From Neisseria dumasiana (GTDB lineage Bacteria > Pseudomonadota > Gammaproteobacteria > Burkholderiales > Neisseriaceae), in contig NZ_CP091509.1 in NCBI RefSeq assembly GCF_022870885.1, forward strand, positions 992,001-1,056,000: DNA of 64,000 nucleotides, written 5' to 3'. Below, piece after piece: positions 20,728 to 30,219 of the stretch. Position numbers and translations under genes: made by a program. The number at the start of each line of letters is the position of its first letter. The first letter of the stretch is position 1. The notes under the pieces were generated by a model. That model was not told the DNA's origin. It saw nothing but the letters and a program-made list of their open reading frames with translations, and did no database searches.

Positions 20728-20844
20728 AAGTCTGAAAACCCGTGTTTAATTGGTTGAACGGTGCATTATGCCGGGATTATAGCTAAATTTGGGCTATATT
20801 ACAGCTTAAGACGGCTTAAGGCCGTCTGAAATCTGCCGATGAAT

Positions 20845-21399
20845 TCAAATGCGGGCAATTTCTATGCCGATTTCATGTATTTTAGCCCAGTTGAAAAAAT
20901 GACCGGGGTCACTTTTTCTATTTGGTGCGATATCCTGATGACCGGTAACGGCCTCGATGGGATAGCGGTCGCGGAGGGCTTGCAGAAGCCGGTTGAGAGA
21001 TTGGTATTGGGCTTCGGTAAACGGTTCGAAATCACAGCCTTCCATCTCGATGCCGATGGAGAAGGTATTGCATTTTTCGCGCCCGCGGAAAGACGACACG
21101 CCGGCGTGGTAGGCCATGTCGTCGCAGGAAACGAATTGTACGGTTTCGCCGGTGCGGGTGATGAAAAAGTGGCTGGAAACGCGCAATTCGTGAATCACGC
21201 TGAAAAAGGGATGGTCATCGGGGTTGATGCGGTTGGTAAACAGTTTTTCCACCGCGCCGTTTCCGTATTCGAACGGGGGCAGGGAAATATTGTGCAATAC
21301 GGCCAATGAAACGGCTTCTCCGTCGGGCCGCGGTGAAAAATTGGGCGAATCGATCCGCTTTGCGGGCTGCCACCAGCCTTGCTGCCAGTTGTGTTCCAT
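20845..21399 (-). CDS. ampD: 1,6-anhydro-N-acetylmuramyl-L-alanine amidase AmpD
   Basis: Cytoplasmic zinc amidase that trims anhydro-muropeptides in peptidoglycan recycling. The 184-residue protein has the AmpD start (WWQPAKRIDSPNFSPRP), the zinc histidine in LAVLHNISLPP near 36, the FGxGAVEKLF-like region (FEYGNGAVEKLF), VSSHFFITRTGETVQFV near 75-90, YHAGVSSFRGREKCN near 97-112, SIGIEMEG near 114-121 and GHQDIAPNRKSDPGHFF near 154-170 with the second histidine and the aspartate. No signal peptide, which agrees with AmpD rather than the periplasmic AmiD. Confidence 0.93.
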   Translation of the reverse strand: MEHNWQQGWWQPAKRIDSPNFSPRPDGEAVSLAVLHNISLPPFEYGNGAVEKLFTNRINPDDHPFFSVIHELRVSSHFFITRTGETVQFVSCDDMAYHAGVSSFRGREKCNTFSIGIEMEGCDFEPFTEAQYQSLNRLLQALRDRYPIEAVTGHQDIAPNRKSDPGHFFNWAKIHEIGIEIARI

Positions 21400-21441
21400 G
21401 ATGGTTTTCTTTTCTGTCTGTTTGTAACGGCCCGGTTTGGC

Positions 21442-21477
21442 AGGCCGTCTGAAACGGTTGGTGGGTTCAGACGGCCT
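21442..21477. terminator. Inverted DUS pair upstream of ampD
   Basis: AGGCCGTCTGAA and its complement with a 10-base loop lie between the divergent ampD and mltG genes, so they are probably an uptake site more than a terminator. Confidence 0.5.
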
Positions 21478-21562
21478 TTTATCGGAAAATAACGTGCCTG
21501 TCTGCGCTTTTGGGCGATAATTTTTTAATGTAGAGTATGTGCAGTGTAAGCGGCTTTGTTTG

Positions 21563-21630
21563 ATAGTCGGCCAACTTAGCTTTTTCTGCGGCGTGCTGCT
21601 TTGTATTAAATAATGTGTTGATTGACGATA
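21563..21630. repeat. Short Correia-like remnant upstream of mltG
   Basis: Left end ATAGTCGGCCAACTTAG and right end GTGTTGATTGACGATA resemble the ends of the other copies, with most of the middle missing (about 68 bp remains). It lies 58 bp before the mltG start. Confidence 0.45.
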
Positions 21631-21687
21631 AAGGTTTTATACTGTCGCCCGAACTTTAGCCCGAACTTTAATAGAACGAATCCTACC

Positions 21688-22683
21688 ATGTTGAAAAAAT
21701 TGTTTAAATGGCTTGCGTGCCTTTTTGTTTTATTGGTTGCGGTATGGTCGGCATTGCTGTTTGCGCCGAAAACCAACGATAAACCTTATCGCGTAAAAGT
21801 AGAGAAAAACCAGGGTATTGCTTCGGTGAGCCGTAAGTTGGCCGACGACGGGGTGATTTACAGCCGCCATGTTTTGTTGGGAACGGCTTATCTGCTGGGC
21901 GTACACAACCGGCTGCGCACAGGTGCGTACCGTTTGCCCAAAAAAGTATCCGCATGGCAGATTCTGCAACGACTGCGCGGCGGCCGGCCCGATTCGGTTA
22001 CGGTGCGTATTGTCGAAGGTATGCGTTTTTCACAGATGCGCGGCATCATTAACGGCACAGAAGATATTGCGCACGAAACGCGCGGTTGGAGCAATGAAAA
22101 ACTGCTGCAAACGATTGATCCCAACGCATTGAGCAGTAATCCCGAAGGGCTGTTTTTCCCTGACAGCTACGAAATCGACGCGGGCAGCAGCGACCTTCAG
22201 ATTTATAAAACCGCCTACCGCACGATGCAGCGGCATTTGCAGGCGGCTTGGGACGAGCGCCAGAGCGGGTTGCCGTATAAAAATCCGTATGAGCTGCTGA
22301 TTATGGCGAGCCTGATTGAAAAGGAAACCGCTCACGAAGCCGACCGCCGCCATGTTGCCGCCGTGTTCGTTAACCGTTTGGCCATCGGTATGCGTCTGCA
22401 AACCGACCCTACCGTGATTTACGGTATGGGCAGCGCATATAAAGGCCGCATCCGCAAAGCCGATCTGCAACGCGATACGCCTTACAACACTTACACCCGG
22501 GCCGGTTTAACGCCCACGCCGATTGCTTTGCCGGGCAAGGCCGCGCTTGAGGCTGCCGCTCATCCGTCGTCGGCGAAATATCTGTATTTTGTTTCTAAAA
22601 TGGATAATACGGGCTTGAGCCAGTTCAGCCATACTTTGGAAGAGCATAACGCGGCGGTGCGCAAATACATTCTCAAACGGTAA
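21688..22683 (+). CDS. mltG: Endolytic murein transglycosylase MltG
   Basis: Inner-membrane lytic transglycosylase that releases nascent glycan strands. The 331-residue protein has an N-terminal membrane helix (LFKWLACLFVLLVAVWSALLF near 5-25), a LysM-like domain (VKVEKNQGIASVSRKLADDGVI), and the YceG catalytic core with MASLIEKETAHEADRRHVAAVF (catalytic Glu) and LQTDPTVIYG near 235-250. I start at ATG 21688, directly before the membrane helix; the frame is open to 21622 but that extension is not conserved. The ribosome-binding site is weak. It precedes tmk, a common Neisseria and gammaproteobacterial order. Confidence 0.92.
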   Translation: MLKKLFKWLACLFVLLVAVWSALLFAPKTNDKPYRVKVEKNQGIASVSRKLADDGVIYSRHVLLGTAYLLGVHNRLRTGAYRLPKKVSAWQILQRLRGGRPDSVTVRIVEGMRFSQMRGIINGTEDIAHETRGWSNEKLLQTIDPNALSSNPEGLFFPDSYEIDAGSSDLQIYKTAYRTMQRHLQAAWDERQSGLPYKNPYELLIMASLIEKETAHEADRRHVAAVFVNRLAIGMRLQTDPTVIYGMGSAYKGRIRKADLQRDTPYNTYTRAGLTPTPIALPGKAALEAAAHPSSAKYLYFVSKMDNTGLSQFSHTLEEHNAAVRKYILKR

Positions 22684-22843
22684 ACGGCAACCGCTATCAA
22701 CCGAATTGGCTTTTTTGTTGGAAAACAGGCCGTCTGAAAACGCTTTCGGGCGGCCTTGGCGTTATAATGCGACGTTTGAGCGTTCAGACGGCCTCTTAAC
22801 CGCTATTGAAGGCGGTCTGAAATAATGGAACACTTTACATAAA

Positions 22844-23467
22844 ATGATTCAAGCACAGTTTATTACTCTCGACGGTATCGACGGTGCGGGCAAATCTACG
22901 AATTTGGCCGTTATCAGGCAATGGTTTGAACGCCGAAACCTGCCTGTTTTGTTTACCCGCGAACCGGGCGGCACGCCGGTGGGGGAAACGTTGCGCGACA
23001 TTCTGCTGAATCCGGCAACGAAAGCCGGCTTGCGTACCGAAACGCTGCTGATGTTTGCCGCCCGCTGCCAGCATATTGAAGATGTGATTTTGCCCGCATT
23101 GGCGCGCGGCGTGCATGTGGTGTCCGACCGCTTTACCGATGCGACGTTTGCTTATCAGGGCGGCGGCCGCGGCGTGCCGTTGGAAGACATTGCAGTGCTG
23201 GAAAATTGGGTGCAGGGCAGTTTGCGCCCCGATTTAACAGTGTTGCTCGATGTGCCTCTGGAAATATCTATGCAGCGCATCGCCAAAAGCCGCGAGAAAG
23301 ACCGTTTCGAGCAGGAAGAAGCGGCATTTTTTACCCGTGTGCGCGATGTTTATCTGAACCGCGCAGCCGCCGCGCCCGAGCGTTATGCGTTGGTGGACAG
23401 CAGTAAAAGCCCCGAAGAAGTAAAAAACGCTATCGAATCGCTGCTCGATAAACACTTTGCCGTGTAA
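22844..23467 (+). CDS. tmk: Thymidylate kinase
   Basis: Phosphorylates dTMP to dTDP. A 207-residue P-loop kinase with GIDGAGKST (about 9-17), the DRx motif in VVSDRFTDATFAYQGGGRG near 88-106 and the LID region with RIAKSREKDRFEQE near 140-155. Length is standard. It is about 160 bp behind mltG, separated by DUS copies (near 22728 and 22782). A ribosome-binding site before the ATG is not obvious. Confidence 0.95.
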   Translation: MIQAQFITLDGIDGAGKSTNLAVIRQWFERRNLPVLFTREPGGTPVGETLRDILLNPATKAGLRTETLLMFAARCQHIEDVILPALARGVHVVSDRFTDATFAYQGGGRGVPLEDIAVLENWVQGSLRPDLTVLLDVPLEISMQRIAKSREKDRFEQEEAAFFTRVRDVYLNRAAAAPERYALVDSSKSPEEVKNAIESLLDKHFAV

Positions 23468-23578
23468 CAGGCGTTTTCAGACGGCCTTCTCCGTAAAAAA
23501 ACTTTGTTATAACCTAATGATGTATAACAGTTTTATCTGTTATGCGCAGAAACAGCAAAACAAGAGGAAAATCAAATT

Positions 23579-24835
23579 ATGATGTACCGTTGGCTTTTAG
23601 CACTAAAAAAACCGAGCAACCGCTTGTGGGTAACGCCCGCTTTATGGGCGTTGGTGGCCGTTTTATTTGCGTTTGGCGCGCGTTTGGCCACCATTTGGTT
23701 ACCCGCCAATCTGCTCCCCCAAATCAGTTTGTCGACATTGGAAAGCCTGCTTGAAGTGATTGCTTCGAGTATGCTGGCAGTGAGTACATTCTCGTTGTCG
23801 ATTATGGTGTCGGCCTTCTCTTCTGCCGCCAACGGTGCCACACCGCGCGCTACCGAGTTGGTGATGAGCGACGACAACACGCGCACGGCCATCGCCAGTT
23901 TTATTTCTGCCTTCATCTACGCCATCATTGCCAAAACCGCATTGGGTATGGAGTTTTACGGGCAAAACGGGCGTTTCGTTTTGTTTGTGAGTACCGTATT
24001 GGTATTGGCATATCTGATCGTAACCCTGATCCGCTGGGTGCATACCATTTCCCAATTGGGCGGCATGGCCCATACGGTCAACAAAATTTTGAAGGCGGCA
24101 GAAGAATCGCTCGACAAATACCGTGCCGATCCGAATATGGGCGCGGGCTGGCGCGGCTCGTGCAGCAACCGGGCGCGGATGGTGCAGGCAGGCCACAGCG
24201 GCTACCTGACCCATATCGACATGGCTTCGCTGCAAAGCAGGGCGGAAGATTCCGATGTGCGCATCCATATTTTGGTGCGCCCCGGCGAACTGGTGGCGCA
24301 TGATACCCCGCTGCTGTTGGTAGAAGGCGGAGAAACGGATAACGAAGACTTGTTGAAATGCTTCGTGTTCGGAAGTGCGCGAGGCTATGATTTCGACCCG
24401 AGCTGGGGTTTCGTGGTATTGAGCGAAGTCGCCCAGCGTGCCTTGTCTCCAGCGGTTAACGATCCGGGCACGGCCATCAATGTAATGACGGGCATGATGA
24501 AGGTGTTGACCAAGCAGCCGTCTGAAGAAGCGTCCGGCGAAGAAGGTCGATACGACCGTTTATCCATCAAGCCCGAAGATTGCGGCAAATGGGTGGAAGA
24601 AGCCTTCTATCCGATTGCACGCGACGGCGCGGGTATTTTGGAAGTGGGCGTGGTGATGCAGAAAGTCTTGGCAGGCATCTGGCGTAATGCTCCGGAAACC
24701 GGCGTTTCCCAAGCAGCTGCGAGAGTGTCTGAAAAAGCCTTGAAACGTGCTTTGCAGGAACTTTCTTTCGAACCGGACGCGGAAGAGCTGCGCAGCAAAC
24801 ACGAGGCATTGTTCGGCAGAAAACAAGCAGTTTAA
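23579..24835 (+). CDS. DUF2254 family membrane protein
   Basis: A 418-residue inner-membrane protein with four predicted membrane segments in the first 170 residues (near 20-40, 55-85, 105-125 and 135-155) and a soluble C-terminal half. The segment LVVLSEVAQRALSPAVNDPGTA-like (FVVLSEVAQRALSPAVND) near 275-295 is the DUF2254 hallmark. Function is not established. Two adjacent ATGs (23579 and 23582) follow AAGAGGAAAATC, and either could start. It is followed by a DUS hairpin. Nothing in the neighbourhood suggests a pathway. Confidence 0.8.
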   Translation: MMYRWLLALKKPSNRLWVTPALWALVAVLFAFGARLATIWLPANLLPQISLSTLESLLEVIASSMLAVSTFSLSIMVSAFSSAANGATPRATELVMSDDNTRTAIASFISAFIYAIIAKTALGMEFYGQNGRFVLFVSTVLVLAYLIVTLIRWVHTISQLGGMAHTVNKILKAAEESLDKYRADPNMGAGWRGSCSNRARMVQAGHSGYLTHIDMASLQSRAEDSDVRIHILVRPGELVAHDTPLLLVEGGETDNEDLLKCFVFGSARGYDFDPSWGFVVLSEVAQRALSPAVNDPGTAINVMTGMMKVLTKQPSEEASGEEGRYDRLSIKPEDCGKWVEEAFYPIARDGAGILEVGVVMQKVLAGIWRNAPETGVSQAAARVSEKALKRALQELSFEPDAEELRSKHEALFGRKQAV

Positions 24836-24887
24836 TGTGTTTTCCCGTTATGAAGCCCGGCATGCCGCATAAGAATACCGTATAGTT

Positions 24888-24923
24888 AAAGGCCGTCTGA
24901 AACCCTGTTTTCAGACGGCCTTT
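24888..24923 (+). terminator. DUS hairpin behind the DUF2254 gene
   Basis: AAAGGCCGTCTGAAA and its complement ending in TTT lie 52 bp after the stop. Confidence 0.75.
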
Positions 24924-25002
24924 CCTTTCCTGAAAAATGCAGCTATTGAAATTCCGGTAAAAAACATCATATCTGTTGCCACGTTGATTGAAACTGTAAA
25001 AC

Positions 25003-25611
25003 ATGAAAACACTTTTACGTTTGTTGTTTACCGTATTTCTTCTGTTGGCTGCCGCAGGAGCGGCTTGGTATGTTTGGCAAAACCGTGTTCAAGAGCCGAG
25101 CCACCAAGTGCTTACGCGCGAAAGTGTGTTGACGCGTATTCAAAATCTCAACCGTTTGGAAAGTACTGCGTTCCATATCGACACCATTATTAAAACCGAG
25201 AAAAAAGGCAATTGGTATGCTTTGTGGCAAGATTCGCAAACCGGCCTGTTTATCGCTCAAGGCAAGGTGTTGGCGGGTTTGGATTTAAATAAGCTGGATG
25301 CGGAAAATGTTCATGTAGTGGACAACAAAGTGATTATCAGCCTGCCGCCGGTAGAAATTCTGAGTGTCGGTCTCGACAATATTGAAGTGTACGACATCAA
25401 AACCGGTTCGCTCGGCCTGCATCCGATAGATAAAAGCGTGTTCCAAAGCGTTCAGGAGCAGGCGAAAAAACAAGTATTGGCCGGTGCATGCAAAGCCGAT
25501 ATATTGGCCCATGCCCAAACTCAGGCGCAGCAGCAGCTGGAAACGCTGTTTGCCCTTACCCAAACCGAGGTATCGATTTACCCTTCCGCTTTGCCGCCGT
25601 GCAAGGCATAA
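25003..25611 (+). CDS. DUF4230 domain protein with N-terminal membrane anchor
   Basis: A 202-residue protein with an N-terminal hydrophobic segment (LLRLLFTVFLLLAAAGAAWYVW, residues 4-25) that looks like an uncleaved anchor or a signal peptide. The rest is predicted to be exported. The DUF4230 pattern is visible: LTRIQNLNRLESTAFHID near 43-60, then GKVLAGLDLNKLDAENVHV and KVIISLPPVEILSVGLD near 88-126, and a C-terminal helical tail ending in a single cysteine. Function unknown. It is 36 bp before tpx and on the same strand, so the two could be co-transcribed. Confidence 0.75.
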   Translation: MKTLLRLLFTVFLLLAAAGAAWYVWQNRVQEPSHQVLTRESVLTRIQNLNRLESTAFHIDTIIKTEKKGNWYALWQDSQTGLFIAQGKVLAGLDLNKLDAENVHVVDNKVIISLPPVEILSVGLDNIEVYDIKTGSLGLHPIDKSVFQSVQEQAKKQVLAGACKADILAHAQTQAQQQLETLFALTQTEVSIYPSALPPCKA

Positions 25612-25647
25612 ACCGTTTGATAATTTTTTGATGATTAAGGAGATGTT

Positions 25648-26142
25648 ATGGCTCAAGTTACCCTGCAAGGCAACCCTGTCGAAGTAGGCGGTTCTTTTCC
25701 GCAAAAAGGCCAGTCCGCCCCTGATTTCCAACTGACTGCGGGGGATTTGTCTGAGAAAACGCTGGCTGATTTTTCGGGTAAACGCAAGATTTTGAATATT
25801 TTCCCCAGCGTAGATACAGGTGTGTGCGCCCAATCGGTGCGTACGTTTAACGAAAAAGCCGCCGATCTCGACAATACGGTTGTGTTGTGTGTGTCTGCCG
25901 ATCTGCCTTTTGCACAAAAACGCTTCTGCGGTGCCGAAGGTATCGAAAACGTAGCCATGCTTTCTACATTCCGCAGCGGATTTGCGCAAGATTACGGCGT
26001 GGCATTGGAAAGCAGCGCGTTGAAGGGTTTAACCGCCCGTTCGGTAGTGGTATTGGACGAAAACAATCAAGTTTTGCACAGCGAACTGGTTGGCGAAATT
26101 GCCCGCGAACCGAATTATGAAGCCGCATTGGCGGTGTTGTAA
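25648..26142 (+). CDS. tpx: Thiol peroxidase
   Basis: Atypical 2-Cys peroxiredoxin that reduces lipid hydroperoxides and hydrogen peroxide using thioredoxin. The 164-residue protein has the Tpx pattern with peroxidatic C60 in [16 protein letters not shown] and resolving C94 in [15 protein letters not shown], spaced as in the family. AAGGAGATGTT provides a strong ribosome-binding site. No signal peptide is evident in the first residues ([15 protein letters not shown]). A DUS hairpin follows 22 bp after the stop. Confidence 0.95.
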   Translation: MAQVTLQGNPVEVGGSFPQKGQSAPDFQLTAGDLSEKTLADFSGKRKILNIFPSVDTGVCAQSVRTFNEKAADLDNTVVLCVSADLPFAQKRFCGAEGIENVAMLSTFRSGFAQDYGVALESSALKGLTARSVVVLDENNQVLHSELVGEIAREPNYEAALAVL

Positions 26143-26164
26143 TCCGAGCGTTTTTGAAGAAGCC

Positions 26165-26195
26165 GGCCGTCTGAAAAGATATTTTTCAGACGGCC
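26165..26195 (+). terminator. DUS hairpin behind tpx
   Basis: GGCCGTCTGAAAA and its complement with a 5-base loop. Confidence 0.75.
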
Positions 26196-26312
26196 TTTAT
26201 TGTTTTTTGTAGAATAAACGCTGTTTTCGGCAAGACCTGTTGATTACTGCCGCAACAGGCTGAGGCCGTCTGAAAACATATGCGTTTTTCTCACTATCGA
26301 ATGTAGCTGCTT

Positions 26313-28073
26313 ATGCCTTCTCTGCCTGATAACGATTTGAACCATGCCGCCGCCGATGCGGCGGTTGCCATGCTGCAACGCCATGCTCCTGAAGATGCGG
26401 CATTGGCCGAGCCTTATGTGCGCCGCCTGTTTGCCGCGTTGCAGGAAGGGCATGCTTTTATTTGGCTGGAAGACGACGAAGTGCAGATGGTTCGGCAGGC
26501 CGCAGATGTTGTCGGCGGCAGCGGTGATACGCCGTTGATTTTGGCAGGTAAAAAGCTTTTTTTAGGGCGGATGTGGCAATTTGAACGGGATTTGGCGGCA
26601 GAAATACTCCGCCTCGCCGATGCGGCCGTGCCGCCCGTAGATTGGTTGCAGGCGGGTCAGAATCTGGCGGAATGGTTCGCACAAAAAGGAAGCGAAGGCC
26701 AGCGTGATGCGGCGGCGTTGGCTTTGTTGAAACCGTTTATGCTGATCAGCGGCGGGCCGGGTACGGGCAAAACCACAACGGTGGCGAAACTGCTCGGTTT
26801 GTTGTGCAGCCATGCGGGCAAACTGCCGCGCATCGCCTTGGCCGCGCCTACGGGCAAAGCCGCCGCGCACATGTCGCGCGCTTTGCACCGTGCCGTGCAA
26901 ACATTTGCTCTGCCCGAAAATGTGCGCAATCATCTGCTGCAACTGGAAGGCCAAACCGTACACCGCCTGTTGAAGCTGCGTCCGCCGCAAATGCAGCCGC
27001 TGTTTCATCGCGAACAGCCGTTGCCGCTGGATATTTTAGTGATAGACGAAGCTTCTATGCTTGACCTTGCCTTGCTGCTGCAACTTCTGCAAGCCGTGCC
27101 TTCGGGTTGCAGGGTGGTGCTTTTGGGTGATGAGAACCAACTGCCTTCGGTAGGGGCGGGAGCCGTATTGTCGGAGCTGGCGCAGCCGACCGTATTGGCC
27201 GCCGATACGGCCAGAGAACTCGAAACCATGTTGCCGCAACACGGTTTTGCCGTTTCAGACGGCCCGCCGCCCTTGGCAGAAAACATAGCGCGTTTGCAGA
27301 TTAGCCACCGTTTCGGCAGCAACAGCGGCATAGGGTGTTTGGCGCGTGCGGTGGCATCGGACGATGCAGCCGAAGCATGGGCGCAGTTCGGCCGCTTTCC
27401 TCAAGAGTTGGAGGTGCGAAGCGGCAGCGGAAAACAGCAGGCAGAAATACTGTATCAACGTCATGCACGATATTGGCAGGCGGTTGACGAAGGCGACGTG
27501 GCTGCCGCATTCCAATATCAGGCCGATGCAGTTGTGCTGGCTGCCAGACGCGACGATGCCGAAGCATTCAACGGAGAATACCGCCGCTGTCTGCAACGCC
27601 ACGGCCGTGCCAGAGCCGATGCACCGTGGTTTGCAGGGCAAGTGATTATGGTTTCGAGCAACGATTATGCCTTAGATGTGTTTAACGGCGATATCGCACT
27701 GATTCTGCCCGATCAAGAACAGAAAGACGTTTTGGCAGCTTATTTTCCGGCGGCAGAAGGTTTCCGCAAAACAGCCCTCAGCCGCCTGCCTGCATACGAA
27801 ACCGCCTTTGCCATAACCGTACATAAAAGCCAAGGTTCGGAATACCGCGAGGTATGGCTGTTGCCGCCCGCGCTTGCGGAAACAGGCGGAGCGCAGCACG
27901 GTTTGAACAAAGCCTTGCTCTACACCGCCATTACCCGTGCCCGCGAGCGTTTTGTGTTTTGGGGCAGCCAAGCTGTTTTTCAGACGGCCTGTATGCTTAA
28001 CGAACGCCGCCGCAGCGCCTTAAGGGAAATGATACATAAACACCGCTCAAGCGCGGCCGTTAATACCGAATAG
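26313..28073 (+). CDS. recD: Exodeoxyribonuclease V alpha subunit (RecD helicase)
   Basis: 5'-3' helicase subunit of the RecBCD recombination enzyme. The 586-residue protein has a helical N-terminal domain, Walker A GGPGTGKTT at 147-155, AAPTGKAAAHM near 178, the DEAS Walker B (VIDEASMLD near 245), GDENQLPSVGAGAVL near 270-284 and the C-terminal helicase motifs VHKSQGSEYREV and LLYTAITRARERFVF near 505-550. Length is close to E. coli RecD (608). An in-frame reverse DUS (near 27254) encodes VSDGPPPL. recB and recC are not in the window. Confidence 0.93.
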   Translation: MPSLPDNDLNHAAADAAVAMLQRHAPEDAALAEPYVRRLFAALQEGHAFIWLEDDEVQMVRQAADVVGGSGDTPLILAGKKLFLGRMWQFERDLAAEILRLADAAVPPVDWLQAGQNLAEWFAQKGSEGQRDAAALALLKPFMLISGGPGTGKTTTVAKLLGLLCSHAGKLPRIALAAPTGKAAAHMSRALHRAVQTFALPENVRNHLLQLEGQTVHRLLKLRPPQMQPLFHREQPLPLDILVIDEASMLDLALLLQLLQAVPSGCRVVLLGDENQLPSVGAGAVLSELAQPTVLAADTARELETMLPQHGFAVSDGPPPLAENIARLQISHRFGSNSGIGCLARAVASDDAAEAWAQFGRFPQELEVRSGSGKQQAEILYQRHARYWQAVDEGDVAAAFQYQADAVVLAARRDDAEAFNGEYRRCLQRHGRARADAPWFAGQVIMVSSNDYALDVFNGDIALILPDQEQKDVLAAYFPAAEGFRKTALSRLPAYETAFAITVHKSQGSEYREVWLLPPALAETGGAQHGLNKALLYTAITRARERFVFWGSQAVFQTACMLNERRRSALREMIHKHRSSAAVNTE

Positions 28074-28316
28074 CGGGGGTTTACCCGATCCCGAGGTTTG
28101 CGATTAAAATAGGCATCCGTAAAGAAAACCGAAAACTTCAGGCCGAAACCGTTGCCGCCGTCTGCAGTGCAGCTTTGCCTTGTATGCTGCCTGCCTATAA
28201 CTATATTCGATATGTCTGCATCCGTTGCGTTGCTGTACCTTAAACTGCACTCATATCGGGAGATTTTGAAAAGGTCTCAGGCCGTCTGAACAATTTATTT
28301 GGAAAGAACATCAATC

Positions 28317-29501
28317 ATGCAGAACTACCTAACCCCCAATTTTGCATTTGCGCCGGTTATTCCCGAGCGTGCGGCAGGCAGCCGCGTATGGGATACCGAA
28401 GGGCGCGAATACATTGATTTGGCAGGCGGAATCGCCGTAAACGCACTCGGGCATTGCCATCCGGCCTTAATCGAAGCCCTTAAAGAGCAGGCCGAAAAGC
28501 TGTGGCATATTTCCAATATCTACACCACCGTACCCGCGCAACAACTTGCCCGAAAACTAACCGAACACACCTTTGCCGATAAAGTATTTTTGTGTAATTC
28601 TGGCGCGGAAGCCAATGAAGCCGCATTAAAATTGGCACGCAAATATGCCCGCGACCATTTCGGCGGCGAAAAAAACGAGATCATTGCATGCGTCAATGCT
28701 TTTCACGGACGCACATTGTTTACCGTATCGGTGGGCGGCCAACCCAAATACAGTCAAGATTTCGCACCTCTGCCGCCGGCCATCACCCACGTTCCTTTTA
28801 ATGATGCCGAAGCTTTGGCGGCAGCGATTTCCGATAAAACCTGTGCCGTCATTATCGAACCGATACAAGGCGAAAGCGGTGTGCTGCCTGCCGAACAAGC
28901 TTTTTTACAAGCCGCCCGTCAAGCCTGTGATGTGCACAATGCCTTGCTGATTTTTGACGAAGTGCAAACCGGTATGGGGCGCACCGGCAAATTGTTTGCC
29001 TACCAGCATTACGATGTTGTGCCCGATATTCTGACCAGCGCCAAAGCACTCGGCAGCGGCTTTCCCATCGGTGCCATGCTGACCACCGACGCCATCGCTC
29101 CCAGCTTCGGCCCCGGTACTCATGGCACCACTTTCGGCGGCAACCCGCTGGCCTGTGCCGTAGCCAATCGTGCTTTTGATGTGATCCATACTCCTCAAAC
29201 ATTGCAACAAGTTACAGATAACGGCCTGAAACTGCAAAAAGAATTGGCCGCTTTAGGCAGGGAAACAGGTGTTTTTAAAGAAGTGCGCGGTATCGGCCTG
29301 TTAATCGGTTGCGTATTGGCCGACCAATATGCCGGCAGGGCGGGCGAACTGATGCAGCAAGCCCTCAGGCACGGTTTAATGGTTTTGGTGGCCGGCAGCA
29401 ATGTTGTCCGCCTCGCTCCCAGCCTGCTGTTAAGCGAAGAAGACAGACAAGAAGGTTTAACACGCCTGAAAGCCGCCATAGATGCTTGGTTGCCGGTTTG
29501 A
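28317..29501 (+). CDS. argD: Acetylornithine aminotransferase
   Basis: PLP enzyme of arginine synthesis that transaminates N-acetylglutamate semialdehyde (and often succinyl-diaminopimelate). The 394-residue protein has [18 protein letters not shown] near 98-115, [17 protein letters not shown] near 130-146, [11 protein letters not shown] near 183-193, [15 protein letters not shown] near 212-226, the PLP-lysine region [15 protein letters not shown] near 241-255 and [14 protein letters not shown] near 267-280. The start is ATG 28317 after GGAAAG; the open frame begins 18 bp earlier but without conservation. It stands alone. Confidence 0.93.
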   Translation: MQNYLTPNFAFAPVIPERAAGSRVWDTEGREYIDLAGGIAVNALGHCHPALIEALKEQAEKLWHISNIYTTVPAQQLARKLTEHTFADKVFLCNSGAEANEAALKLARKYARDHFGGEKNEIIACVNAFHGRTLFTVSVGGQPKYSQDFAPLPPAITHVPFNDAEALAAAISDKTCAVIIEPIQGESGVLPAEQAFLQAARQACDVHNALLIFDEVQTGMGRTGKLFAYQHYDVVPDILTSAKALGSGFPIGAMLTTDAIAPSFGPGTHGTTFGGNPLACAVANRAFDVIHTPQTLQQVTDNGLKLQKELAALGRETGVFKEVRGIGLLIGCVLADQYAGRAGELMQQALRHGLMVLVAGSNVVRLAPSLLLSEEDRQEGLTRLKAAIDAWLPV

Positions 29502-29622
29502 GGCCGTCTGAAAACCCGGTTGTTTATATCGTATAAGCTTTAACCTTATCTGCAGGTTTGTTGTTTGATAAGGTACGGGCGCATGGTCTTAAACTGTCTC
29601 TACATTTGGGAGCATAGCTTTC

Positions 29623-29692
29623 AACCCGTTTATTTCAAGAAAATGTCAAACTGAAAGTATTTGTTTGCTTTTCTTTTGTAAGTAAACGGGTT
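29623..29692. repeat. Inverted repeat flanking the rimP promoter
   Basis: AACCCGTTTA (29623-29632) and TAAACGGGTT (29683-29692) are exact complements 50 bp apart. The right half abuts the -10 box. Confidence 0.55.
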
Positions 29693-29697
29693 ATAAT
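29692..29697 (+). promoter_or_regulatory. Promoter -10 box of the rimP-nusA-infB operon
   Basis: TATAAT is the only strong -10 in the 240 bp before rimP. No strong -35 is visible; CTTTTC at 29668 would give an 18-bp spacer. Transcription would start near 29704. Confidence 0.6.
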
Positions 29698-29720
29698 CGG
29701 TAAATTTTTCAATTTTCACG

Positions 29721-29750
29721 AAAAATGGCCACCCGGCCATTTTTTTGTTT
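29721..29750 (+). terminator. Leader terminator (attenuator) before rimP
   Basis: AAAAATGGCC, loop ACCC, then GGCCATTTTTTTG: a GC-rich stem followed by T7. It lies only about 20 bases after the predicted transcription start and 11 bases before the rimP ATG, so it would end most transcripts in the leader unless it is overridden. It is not DUS-derived. Confidence 0.7.
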
Positions 29751-29760
29751 TTGGAGTGTT

Positions 29761-30192
29761 ATGGATATTCAAACCATTCTCGATAAAACCCTGCCGGGCT
29801 TGGGATACGAGCTTGTAGATTTCGAATTGACTGCTCAAGGCGATTTGCGCGTATTCATCGACAAAGAAGGCGGTATCACAGTAGAAGACTGTGCAACCGT
29901 GAGCAACCACCTGAGCCGTTTGTTTATGGTAGAAGATGTTGACTACAAACGCTTGGAAATTTCCAGCCCCGGTTTGGACCGCCCGTTGAAGAAGGCGGCC
30001 GACTTTGTGCGTTTCGCCGGGCAGCAGGCCAAAATCAAAACCCGCTTGCCGATAGACGGGCAAAAAAACTTCATCGGCCGTATCGAGAGCTGCGAAAACA
30101 ACATCGTGCGTATCGCGTTTGACGGAAAAACAGCCGATATCGAGCTGGATAATATCGACCGCGCGCGGCTGCGCCCTGAATTTGATTTTTAA
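29761..30192 (+). CDS. rimP: Ribosome maturation factor RimP
   Basis: Assists 30S ribosomal subunit maturation. The 143-residue protein begins [20 protein letters not shown], has [26 protein letters not shown] near 28-54 and the typical [18 protein letters not shown] near 63-80, followed by the SH3-like C-terminal domain. The start is ATG 29761 after TTGGAGTG. The frame is open to 29725, but that runs through the leader hairpin. It is first in rimP-nusA-infB, with 27 bp to nusA. Confidence 0.93.
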   Translation: MDIQTILDKTLPGLGYELVDFELTAQGDLRVFIDKEGGITVEDCATVSNHLSRLFMVEDVDYKRLEISSPGLDRPLKKAADFVRFAGQQAKIKTRLPIDGQKNFIGRIESCENNIVRIAFDGKTADIELDNIDRARLRPEFDF

Positions 30193-30219
30193 AAATATTG
30201 AGCTAACGGAGAATAATGA

